DNA from: JAHQVV01 sp044439905
GTDB lineage: Bacteria > Planctomycetota > Phycisphaerae > Phycisphaerales > Phycisphaeraceae
Direction of reading: 5' to 3'
Length of the DNA: 64,000 nt
Assembly (NCBI GenBank): GCA_044439905.1
Contig: JBITAC010000148.1
Span: 1 to 64,000 of the forward strand
Shown here: positions 24,619-32,487 of the stretch, piece after piece
How positions within the stretch are numbered: position 1 is the stretch's first letter
Layout of the letters: each line of letters opens with the position of its first letter
The notes under the pieces: model-generated
Database searches by the model: none
Seen by the model: the letters and a program-made list of their open reading frames with translations, nothing else
Told to the model about the DNA's origin: nothing
Program-made: the position numbers and the translations under genes

Positions 24619-26730
24619 CTAGAATTTTTTCTTGCGACGCTTGTTCGGCTTCACACCGGGTGTCCCCGGCTTCACGCCCGCCCGCTTGGACTTGTCCAGC
24701 CGAACCTTTTCAAACGCCGGCGCCTGCTTCACCTCCGCCAGCTTGTCGCGGATCGAGGCCGCCTTCTCAAACTCCAGCGCCTGCGCCGCCTGGAGCATCT
24801 GCGACTCCATCTCCGCGATCAGCTCCGCACGGTCGTACTCCTTCTCGTCGGGCGAGAGCGCCTGCTGCGCTGTCTTGCGTGCACGAAGCTCGAGCTCGAT
24901 CCCCATGCGGATGGCCTTCTTCACCGTCTTGGGCGTGATGCCGTGCTCGGCGTTGTAGGCGAGCTGTTTGGCACGGCGGCGCTCGGTCTCGTCGATCGCC
25001 GCCTGCATCGCGGGGGACACCTCGTCGCCGTACAGCACGACCTGTGCGTTGGCGTTGCGGGCGGCGCGGCCGATCTGCTGCACGAGCGACGTCTCGCTAC
25101 GCAGGAACCCCGTCTTGTCCGCATCCATGATCGCGACCAGCGACACCTCGGGCAGGTCGAGCCCCTCACGCAGCAGGTTTACACCCACCAGCACATCAAA
25201 CTGCCCCTCGCGCAGCTCCCGCAGGATCTGCACACGGTCAAGCGTCTCGACATCGCTGTGCAGGAATCGGCAGCGAATGTCCTGCTCCTTCAGGTAACGC
25301 GCCAGGTCCTCGGCCAGCCGCTTGGTCAGCGTCGTCACCAGCACACGCTCCCCGTCGGCGATGCGCTGCCGAGCGCGCTCGAGCAGGTCGGGGACCTGGC
25401 CGTCGGCGGGGCGGACCTCGATGACCGGGTCGACCAGCCCGGTGGGGCGGATCACCTGCTCGGCCAGTTCGCCCGCGCCGCCGGCAGCGATGTCGTGCGT
25501 CTTCTCAAGCTCGTAGGGGCCGGGCGTGGCGCTGACAAAGACGACCTGCTTCCACAACTCCTCGACCTCGTCGAACTTGAGCGGGCGGTTGTCCATCGCG
25601 GAAGGCAGGCGGAAGCCGTGCTCGACGAGTGTGCGTTTGCGGGCCTGGTCGCCGTTGTACATCGCTCGGATCTGCGGGATCGTCACGTGGCTTTCATCGA
25701 TCAGCAAAAGCCAGTCCTTGCTGCTCTGCTCGAAGTAGTCGATCAGCGTGAAGGGCCGGCTGCCCGGTGGGCGGGCGTCGAAGTGCCGCGAGTAGTTCTC
25801 GATGCCCGAGCACACGCCGACTTCTTCCAGCATCTCCAGGTCGTACTTTGTGCGTGCCTGCAGCCGCTGGGCTTCGAGCAGCTTGCCCTCCGTGCGGAGC
25901 TCACTGACACGCTGCTCAAGCTCCGTGCGGATCGCGGCGATCGCGCTGTGCTGCTGCTCCTCGGGCATCACGTACTGCACCGCCGGGTAGATGTGTAGCT
26001 TGTCGTCCTCGGCCAGGAGCTCGCCGGTCGTCGGGTTGATGAGTGCCAGGGTTTCGACCTCGTCCCCGAATAGCTCGATGCGATACGCGAACTCCTCGGC
26101 CGCGGGGATCAGCTCAATCACATCGCCGCGCACCCGGTACTTGCCGCGTTCGAGCTGGATGTCGCTGCGTTTGTACTGCAGGTCCGCGAGCTTGAGGAGG
26201 AAGGCCCGCCGGTCGATCGTCTGCCCGCGCTCAAGTGTGATGACGGATTTTTTGTACTCGTCGGGTGAGCCCAGGCCGAAGATGCACGAAACCGACGCGA
26301 CGACGATGCAGTCGCTGCGGGAGACGAGGTTGGTCGTCGCGGCCATGCGGAGGCGGTCCAGGTCGTCGTTGCGGGACGAGTCTTTCTCGATGTAGATGTC
26401 GCGCTGCGGGATGTACGCTTCGGGCTGGTAGTAGTCGTAGTACGAGACGAAGTAGCTGACCGCGTTGTTGGGGAAGAGCTCTTTCATCTCTTCGTAGAGC
26501 TGCGCGGCGAGGGTTTTGTTGTGGCTGATGATGAGCGTCGGCCGATTGAGGCGTTCGATGACGTTGGCCATCGTGAACGTCTTACCCGTGCCTGTCGCGC
26601 CCAGGAGCGTGAGATACTTCGCCCCGGCCTCGATGCTGTCGGTGAGCGAATCGATCGCCATGGGCTGGTCGCCCATCGGCTGGAAGTCGCTGACGATCTG
26701 GAACTCGCGTTGCTCGGTCTCGATGGGCAT
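24619..26730 (-). CDS. uvrB: Excinuclease ABC subunit B
   Basis: DNA damage-verification helicase of nucleotide excision repair, acting with UvrA and UvrC. The product is 703 residues. Walker A is GATGTGKT near residue 40, the beta-hairpin segment YYDYYQPEAYIP is present, DESH is the Walker B, the helicase motif QQIGRAARN is present, and a UVR domain sits near the C-terminus before a Lys-rich tail (KRRKKKF). The ATG at 26730 is chosen because it gives the usual start before REFQIVSDFQP. Photolyase and uvrB in the same region suggest a UV-exposed lifestyle, though both are widespread. Confidence 0.97.
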   Translation of the reverse strand: MPIETEQREFQIVSDFQPMGDQPMAIDSLTDSIEAGAKYLTLLGATGTGKTFTMANVIERLNRPTLIISHNKTLAAQLYEEMKELFPNNAVSYFVSYYDYYQPEAYIPQRDIYIEKDSSRNDDLDRLRMAATTNLVSRSDCIVVASVSCIFGLGSPDEYKKSVITLERGQTIDRRAFLLKLADLQYKRSDIQLERGKYRVRGDVIELIPAAEEFAYRIELFGDEVETLALINPTTGELLAEDDKLHIYPAVQYVMPEEQQHSAIAAIRTELEQRVSELRTEGKLLEAQRLQARTKYDLEMLEEVGVCSGIENYSRHFDARPPGSRPFTLIDYFEQSSKDWLLLIDESHVTIPQIRAMYNGDQARKRTLVEHGFRLPSAMDNRPLKFDEVEELWKQVVFVSATPGPYELEKTHDIAAGGAGELAEQVIRPTGLVDPVIEVRPADGQVPDLLERARQRIADGERVLVTTLTKRLAEDLARYLKEQDIRCRFLHSDVETLDRVQILRELREGQFDVLVGVNLLREGLDLPEVSLVAIMDADKTGFLRSETSLVQQIGRAARNANAQVVLYGDEVSPAMQAAIDETERRRAKQLAYNAEHGITPKTVKKAIRMGIELELRARKTAQQALSPDEKEYDRAELIAEMESQMLQAAQALEFEKAASIRDKLAEVKQAPAFEKVRLDKSKRAGVKPGTPGVKPNKRRKKKF

Positions 26731-26806
26731 GCGGGGATTGTAGCCGCCGGGCAAGGCACGGCGCCGCGCCGCCGCGTTGGTGGAGGGCGGATCGGCTGCC
26801 TACAGT

Positions 26807-27745
26807 ATGCGTATGGACTCTGAACCAGCAGCAGCCCGGCCACCGAAGCGCATCGCGGTCTCCGGCGCGACGGGGCTGATCGGCTCGGCGCTGTGCGAAG
26901 CGCTACGCGAACGCGGCGACATGCCGTGCCCGATTGTCCGTTCGGCCAAGGGCCAGGCGGGCGAGGTGTTGTGGGACACCCGGGCGCAGACCTTTGATAC
27001 CCGGGCGTTGTCGGCGTGCGACGCCGTGGTCCACCTGGCGGGCGAGGGCATTGTTGGACGCTGGACGCCGGACAAGAAACAGCGCGTCCGTGACAGCCGG
27101 GTCGATGGCACGCACGCGTTGAGTACGGCTTTGGCGGGGATGACGGACGGGCCGGGGACACTCATCTGCGCCTCGGCGATCGGGTACTACGGCGATACCG
27201 GCCAGTCCGCGGCACGCGCCGAAGATGACCCGCCGGGCGACGACTTCCTGGCCGATGTCTGCGTCGCATGGGAGGCCGCAGCCAATCCGGCCCGGGAGGC
27301 GGGGCTGCGCGTCGTGCATACCCGAGTGGGTATTGTGCTTTCGCCCAAAGGTGGCGCCTTGGACGCGATGCTGACACCGTTCAAGCTCGGTGTAGGCGGA
27401 CCATTGGGCAACGGTCGGCAGTGGATGAGTTGGATTGCGCTGGCCGACATGGTCCGTGTGCTGCTGTATGCCATCGATACGCCTACGCTGCGGGGCTCGG
27501 TCAACGCGGTCGCGCCCGAGCCCGTGACCAACCGCGCGTTTACGAAGACGCTGGGGAAAGTGCTGGGTCGGCCGACGCTGTTGCCGGTCCCGTCGTTTGC
27601 GCCCAAGCTGCTGTATGGCAAGGAGGCGGCTGAGGCGCTGGTGCTGGGCAGTATCCGCGTCGTCCCCAAGTGTCTGCTCGATGTCGGCTTCGCCTTTGCC
27701 TACCCAACACTTGAGGCGGCGCTGCGTCACGAGCTTGGGCGTTAG
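26807..27745 (+). CDS. TIGR01777/YfcH family SDR-like oxidoreductase
   Basis: A 312-residue NAD(P)-binding protein. The Rossmann motif SGATGLIGSAL is near residue 17, AGEGIVGRW and CASAIGYYG (with the family Tyr) mid-protein, and a conserved MSWIALADM segment. The C-terminal DUF1731-like region (LPVPSFAPKLLYG) completes the family pattern. Substrate and physiological role are not known for this family. The start is uncertain between ATGs at 26807 and 26813. It is followed by the photolyase gene 34 bp downstream, probably on one transcript. Confidence 0.85.
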   Translation: MRMDSEPAAARPPKRIAVSGATGLIGSALCEALRERGDMPCPIVRSAKGQAGEVLWDTRAQTFDTRALSACDAVVHLAGEGIVGRWTPDKKQRVRDSRVDGTHALSTALAGMTDGPGTLICASAIGYYGDTGQSAARAEDDPPGDDFLADVCVAWEAAANPAREAGLRVVHTRVGIVLSPKGGALDAMLTPFKLGVGGPLGNGRQWMSWIALADMVRVLLYAIDTPTLRGSVNAVAPEPVTNRAFTKTLGKVLGRPTLLPVPSFAPKLLYGKEAAEALVLGSIRVVPKCLLDVGFAFAYPTLEAALRHELGR

Positions 27746-27779
27746 TTTCATTTCACTCTTCCATCGAATCGATCCCCCC

Positions 27780-29225
27780 ATGCCTACGACGATTGTCTGG
27801 TTCCGCCAAGACCTGCGCCTCGCTGACCACCCCGCGTTGTGCGATGCGGCGGGTCGTGGTGCGGTGGTGCCCGTGTTCCTCTGGTGCCCGGAGGAGGAGG
27901 GCGATTGGCCGGCGGGCGGGGCGCGGAAGTGGTGGCTGCATCAGTCGCTCACGGCGTTGGGGGAGGCGCTCGACCCACTCGGCAGCCGGTTGATCCTCCG
28001 GGAAGGTCCTGCGCTGGATACGCTCAAACAACTCGCGCAAGAAACGCACGCAGATGCGGTCGTCTGGCATCGCCGGTACGAGCCGGCCGCGATCGCGCGG
28101 GATAAGGCGGTCAAGCGCGGCCTCGCGGAGGTGGGGATCGATGCACGCAGCTTCAACGGGCACCTGTTGTTTGAGCCCTGGGAGCTGGCGACGAAGCAGG
28201 GCAAGCCGTACCAGGTGTTTACGCCCTTCTACAACGCGATGCAGCAGCTACCCGAGCCCGAGACGCCGCTGGATGCGCCCAAGCGGCTGGAGCCGCCCGG
28301 CAAGTGGCCCAAAAGCGACCCGCTCGATGCGCTCGACCTCATGCCGACCATCCGGTGGTACACGGGCATGGCAAACACCTGGCAGCCGGGCGAAGCTGGT
28401 GGACGCAAGCAGCTCAAGCGATTCGTCGAGGACCCGATCAGCGACTACCTCGGTGAACGCGACACGCCGTCTGTGCAAGGCACCTCCCGTCTCTCGCCTT
28501 ACCTGCACCATGGCGAAGTCAGCGTCCGCCAGGCCTACCACGCCGCACGCAAACGCACGGCCGGGAACGCCGGGGCGTCGCTGAAGAAAAACGCGCACGG
28601 CTACCTGCGTCAACTCGTCTGGCGCGACTTCGGTCACCACCTGCTTTATCACTTCCCCAAGACGCCGGACTACCCGTTACGCGAAAAGTACGCCGAATTC
28701 CCGTGGATCGATATGCGCAAGGGCCGGCACACACTTGAGGCCTGGCAGAGGGGGCAGACCGGCTACCCGATCATCGACGCGGGCATGCGTGAGCTGTGGC
28801 AAACCGGCTGGATGCACAACCGCGTACGGATGAACGTCGCGTCGTTTCTGGTCAAGCACCTCCTGGTCGATTGGCGCGAGGGGGCGCGGTGGTTCTGGGA
28901 TACGCTGGTGGACGCCGACCTCGCGAACAACACGCTGGGCTGGCAGTGGGCCGGCGGGTGCGGCGCGGATGCTGCACCGTACTTCCGCATCTTCAACCCG
29001 ATGCTGCAGGGGGAGAAGTTTGATAAGCAAGGCGCGTACGTCCGCCGGTGGTGCCCGGAGCTGAAGGACGTGCCCGACAAGTACCTGCACAAGCCGTGGG
29101 AGGCCCCGCCGATGACGCTGCGGCAGGCGGGGGTGGCGTTGGGCGAAGACTACCCCGAGCCGATCGTGGACCACAAGGACGCGCGGGAACGGGCGCTTGA
29201 TGCGTTGTCGCAGGTCAGTGGTTAG
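27780..29225 (+). CDS. phrB: Deoxyribodipyrimidine photolyase (class I CPD photolyase)
   Basis: Light-driven repair of UV-induced cyclobutane pyrimidine dimers. The 481-residue protein has the N-terminal antenna-binding domain (TTIVWFRQDLRLADHPAL) and the C-terminal FAD domain with GTSRLSPYLHHGEVS, WMHNRVRM, and NTLGWQWAGG followed by DAAPYFRIFNP, all typical of class I enzymes. The ATG at 27780 gives the standard start. The last 11 bp overlap the convergent MFS gene, so the two transcripts must cross. Confidence 0.94.
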   Translation: MPTTIVWFRQDLRLADHPALCDAAGRGAVVPVFLWCPEEEGDWPAGGARKWWLHQSLTALGEALDPLGSRLILREGPALDTLKQLAQETHADAVVWHRRYEPAAIARDKAVKRGLAEVGIDARSFNGHLLFEPWELATKQGKPYQVFTPFYNAMQQLPEPETPLDAPKRLEPPGKWPKSDPLDALDLMPTIRWYTGMANTWQPGEAGGRKQLKRFVEDPISDYLGERDTPSVQGTSRLSPYLHHGEVSVRQAYHAARKRTAGNAGASLKKNAHGYLRQLVWRDFGHHLLYHFPKTPDYPLREKYAEFPWIDMRKGRHTLEAWQRGQTGYPIIDAGMRELWQTGWMHNRVRMNVASFLVKHLLVDWREGARWFWDTLVDADLANNTLGWQWAGGCGADAAPYFRIFNPMLQGEKFDKQGAYVRRWCPELKDVPDKYLHKPWEAPPMTLRQAGVALGEDYPEPIVDHKDARERALDALSQVSG

Positions 29226-30411
29226 CCGGCGGGTCGACCTTTTTCCGCAGCGGCCACAACCCTCCGACCAGCCCGCCCACGATCGTGGGCGAAAGCCCGA
29301 GCGTCATGCCCAGGATCGTGCTGCTCATCGCCGCGCTGAGTTTGTGGCCGGCCATGCCGAGCAGGGGGCCCAGACAGAAGCCCGCGCCGATGACGGCTTC
29401 GTGGTCGCCGCCGGCCTCGACCGATGCGTTCTTCTCAATCATCCCGTAGTACAGCGACGCGGTGTAGATCACGCCGGCGGTGAAGCCGAACACGACCTCG
29501 CCGATGAGTACCGGCGTGACGCTGCTGGGCAGGAGGATCAGCAAGGTCCCGACCGGCATCGCGACCGCGCCCAGTGCAAGCGGCAGCTTCTTGCCGTGCC
29601 ACCCGGGCCACATCCCCATCCACGCGAAGCTGACGACGCGCATCGCATAGAGCACGCCGGCCAGCAGTGTCGCCATGATGACGCCATAGCCCAGTGCATC
29701 GAACACCTCGGGCAGGTAAGGCCCCAGCACGAACATCAGTGTATAGCTTGAGAGCATCGACCAGCGCGACGACGCGATCAGTGGGCGGTAGCTACGCACA
29801 ACCTCGGGCGGGATGCGTTCGGGGTGGTCGTCGTGGAGGTGCTCGGCCCGCTTGGGGAACGTGAGCAGCAGGATCACGATCCCCGCCAGGTTGAGCAGCC
29901 CGCCCAGCGCGAACAACGCGGGCTCCCACCAGGCGATGAGCAGCCCCGATACCGTGACCGCCAGCACCGCGGCGAGCGCCCAGGTCACGTTGAACCGGCT
30001 GATCGCGGTCGCCGCCGCGCGGGGCGGTCGGCCCGCGACGACGTAGCTCTCCATGATCGGCCACTGCATGCCCGACACCAGGCCAAGCACGGGCCACAGC
30101 GACCAGAACATCCCCGGCGTCGGGGACCAGGCCAGCAGCCCGCCGATCACCACCTGCGACCCCAGCAGCAGGAGCAATACGAAACGCTCATTACCCACGC
30201 CCGGCAGCCGACGGACCAGCCACTCAGCCAGCGGATGACTCAGCCGGGCACCGACCAGGTACGTCACACCAAACACCAGCGCGAGCAGCAGGTTGAGCAT
30301 GACGCCAAAACCGAGCGCTTCTTTGGTGTAGAAGAACACCGCGTGCTCGGCCGAGGCCGTCGCCATACTGAGCAGGAACACCGCAAGCAGGAGGGGGGCG
30401 GCACGCAACAC
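29215..30411 (-). CDS. MFS transporter
   Basis: A 398-residue membrane protein with about ten to twelve hydrophobic segments and a central cytosolic loop rich in His/Asp/Arg (KRAEHLHDDHPER), the usual layout of the major facilitator superfamily. Substrate cannot be assigned. The start is a GTG at 30411 sharing one base with the smpB stop (taGTG), so it is probably co-translated with smpB. It overlaps the convergent photolyase gene by 11 bp at its 3' end. Confidence 0.8.
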   Translation of the reverse strand: MLRAAPLLLAVFLLSMATASAEHAVFFYTKEALGFGVMLNLLLALVFGVTYLVGARLSHPLAEWLVRRLPGVGNERFVLLLLLGSQVVIGGLLAWSPTPGMFWSLWPVLGLVSGMQWPIMESYVVAGRPPRAAATAISRFNVTWALAAVLAVTVSGLLIAWWEPALFALGGLLNLAGIVILLLTFPKRAEHLHDDHPERIPPEVVRSYRPLIASSRWSMLSSYTLMFVLGPYLPEVFDALGYGVIMATLLAGVLYAMRVVSFAWMGMWPGWHGKKLPLALGAVAMPVGTLLILLPSSVTPVLIGEVVFGFTAGVIYTASLYYGMIEKNASVEAGGDHEAVIGAGFCLGPLLGMAGHKLSAAMSSTILGMTLGLSPTIVGGLVGGLWPLRKKVDPPANH

Positions 30412-30896
30412 TAGATCCGCTTGCGCGTCATCGCGCGGCGCATGTCGCGGTCGGCGTCGCGCTTCTTGATGTCGTCACGCTTGTCGTAGCTGCGTTTGCC
30501 TTCGCCGACGCCGACCTCGATCTTGATCCGGCCTTCCTTGAAGTACAGCGCGATGGGGATCAGCGTGACGCCCTTCGCGGTGGTCAGGCCGTAGAGCTTC
30601 TCGATCTGCCGCTTGTGGGCCAGTAGTTTGCGGATGGCCTTGGGGGCGTGCTGGTTGACCCCGGCGTTGGCGTACATCGCGATGTCGACGTTGTACATCC
30701 ACAGCTCCATCGTGTCCGGGTTCACCGCGACGTAGCCCTCGCCCAGCGAGACCCGGCCGTAGCGGATGGACTTGACCTCGCTGCCCTGAAGGACGACGCC
30801 GCACTCGAGCGTGTCGGTGATGTGGTAGTCACGACGCGCGCGGCGGTTCTCGATGCGGGGTTCGAGGTTCTGCTTGTGCTTCTTGCGTTTGGCCAT
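30411..30896 (-). CDS. smpB: SsrA-binding protein SmpB
   Basis: Binds tmRNA and brings it to stalled ribosomes in trans-translation. The 161-residue product has the RRARRDYHI start of the fold, LQGSEVKSIR, the GYVAV segment, and KLLAHKRQIEKL. It ends in a Lys/Arg/Asp-rich tail (KKRDADRDMRRAM) that enters the mRNA channel. The ATG at 30896 is the normal start. No tmRNA gene was recognised in the window. Confidence 0.96.
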   Translation of the reverse strand: MAKRKKHKQNLEPRIENRRARRDYHITDTLECGVVLQGSEVKSIRYGRVSLGEGYVAVNPDTMELWMYNVDIAMYANAGVNQHAPKAIRKLLAHKRQIEKLYGLTTAKGVTLIPIALYFKEGRIKIEVGVGEGKRSYDKRDDIKKRDADRDMRRAMTRKRI

Positions 30897-30993
30897 GGTG
30901 CAGCGATCGTTCGGGAGCAAGCGGGTGATTGTACCCAAGCCCCGCCAAGCTGTTGGGCGCAGCGATGTGCAGGTCGGCTTTGGGCGGGGTGCC

Positions 30994-32361
30994 TTACTTC
31001 CCGACGCAGAAGGTGGCGAACACCCGCCCGATCACCTCGTCGGGGGTCAGTCGGCCGCCCAGCGCCGCGAGGGCGTCGAGGCCGGCCCGCATCGCGTCCG
31101 CGAGCAGCTCGATATCCGGCAGGTTATGGGGATTTGGCTGTGCCGCGAGCATGCCACGCACCGACTTGATCTGCACGGCCGCGGTCCGCAGGCCGCTCTC
31201 GTGACGCGGCTGGAGCGCGAGCATGTCGCCACGCACGCTGACGGGCAAGACCTTGAGCGCATGCACGATGGTTTCGCGGAGCTGGTCGATCCCCGCGCCG
31301 GTCTGCGCGCTGACCCGGCAGGTGTATGGCGGTACCGCGTCTGCCGAGCTGGGGTGGAGGTCTTGCTTGGTGGCGACATGGACGACCGGCGTGTTTCCGG
31401 GCAATCGGAGCGGTGCGGTTTCGGTTTCGCTTGCGTGTACCGAGAGGACGAGGTCGGCCCCGCGGAGCGCCTCGCCTGCCGCGGCTTGGACACGCTGGTC
31501 CAAGGGGCTTGTGGGGTCGTCGAGCCCGGCGATGTCGACGAGCATGACCTCGGCCGGTCGGCCAAGTGCATCGGTCAGTGTCAGCGGTTCTTCGAGGACG
31601 TCGCGCGTCGTGCCGGGCATCGCGTCGATGACGGCGCGGTCTTTGCCAAGCAGGGCGTTGAAGAGGGTCGACTTGCCGGCGCTGGGGGGGCCGACAAGGA
31701 CGACGCGCGGGAGGGCTTCGATCGCGCCCCACGGCCGGCTGTTTGAGAGCAGATGGTCTAACTCGGCCTGGAGCTTGGCCAGGTGCGAGTCGAGCACATC
31801 CGGTGCGATCGGGACGACGTTTTCTTGGTCGGTGAAATCAATGCCCGCTTCGACGAGCGCGAGCAGGTTGCCCAGCGCGTCGACCATCCCGCTGGCGGCG
31901 TGCCCGAGCTTGCCTTCACGCAGCATCGTTGCGGCGCGGAGCTGGCTGTCGCACGTCGCGTGGATCGTCGCGGCGACGCCCTCGGCCTGGGTCAGGTCGA
32001 GTTTGCCCGCGGTGTACCCCCGAAACGTGAACTCGCCGGGCTCGGCGAGCCGGACGGCGTCGCTCGACTGGATCGCGCGGTGCAGGAGCCGGTCGAGCAT
32101 CGCGGCATTGCCGGGGAGCTGGAGTTCGGCCGCGTCTTCGCCGGTGTAGCTGAACGGGGCCGCAAAACGCAGCAGCAGCGCGGGCAGGGTAGGCTGCTGC
32201 AGACGCACGGGGGTGAGCAATCGTGTCGCGTCGGGGGTCTCTTGCAGGAGCGACGCCAACACCCGCCCGGTGGCGGGGCCGCTCACCCGCAGCAGCCCGC
32301 GCAGCGAACGCCCGGGTGGGGACGCGACGGCGGCGATGGTGGGGGTGGCGGCAGGGGTCAC
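30994..32361 (-). CDS. mnmE: tRNA modification GTPase MnmE
   Basis: With MnmG, adds the (carboxymethyl)aminomethyl group to wobble uridine 34 of certain tRNAs. The 455-residue product has the N-terminal folate-binding domain (ASPPGRS, PGEFTFRGYTAGKLDL), the helical domain, and a G domain with GPPSAGKST (G1), TTRD (G2), DIAGLD (G3) and TKQD (G4). It ends in FCVGK with the conserved cysteine. The G3 motif is DIAG rather than the usual DTAG, and G4 is TKxD rather than NKxD, so the GTPase is somewhat diverged. The start is GTG at 32361. Confidence 0.92.
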   Translation of the reverse strand: MTPAATPTIAAVASPPGRSLRGLLRVSGPATGRVLASLLQETPDATRLLTPVRLQQPTLPALLLRFAAPFSYTGEDAAELQLPGNAAMLDRLLHRAIQSSDAVRLAEPGEFTFRGYTAGKLDLTQAEGVAATIHATCDSQLRAATMLREGKLGHAASGMVDALGNLLALVEAGIDFTDQENVVPIAPDVLDSHLAKLQAELDHLLSNSRPWGAIEALPRVVLVGPPSAGKSTLFNALLGKDRAVIDAMPGTTRDVLEEPLTLTDALGRPAEVMLVDIAGLDDPTSPLDQRVQAAAGEALRGADLVLSVHASETETAPLRLPGNTPVVHVATKQDLHPSSADAVPPYTCRVSAQTGAGIDQLRETIVHALKVLPVSVRGDMLALQPRHESGLRTAAVQIKSVRGMLAAQPNPHNLPDIELLADAMRAGLDALAALGGRLTPDEVIGRVFATFCVGK

Positions 32362-32380
32362 GGACGCAGCAATGTTCTAA

Positions 32381-32453
32381 GTGTCACATAGCAGAGCTAT
32401 GTGCGGGGTGGTGGCGTACTGGGTGCAACACTCATCGCAACGCTATGTGGCAC
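32381..32453. repeat. Three copies of an 8-bp element forming inverted repeats between mnmE and yidC
   Basis: CACATAGC at 32385-32392 is followed after three bases by its exact complement GCTATGTG (32396-32403), giving a perfect 8-bp hairpin. A further GCTATGTG lies at 32442-32449. The flanks extend the match: 32381-32392 and the complement of 32442-32453 agree at 11 of 12 bases. The element sits in the 126-bp gap after yidC and before the mnmE start on the minus strand. It could be an operator or RNA hairpin; there is no T-run for a terminator. Confidence 0.6.
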
Positions 32454-32487
32454 CCACGGTGTGCGCCAACAGAAACCGCAGGCTACT

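Noticed and set aside
24400..25998. A 532-codon plus-strand frame opposite uvrB
   Set aside because: It is antisense to a clear uvrB and has no domain-like pattern. GC-rich codon bias leaves long open antisense frames.
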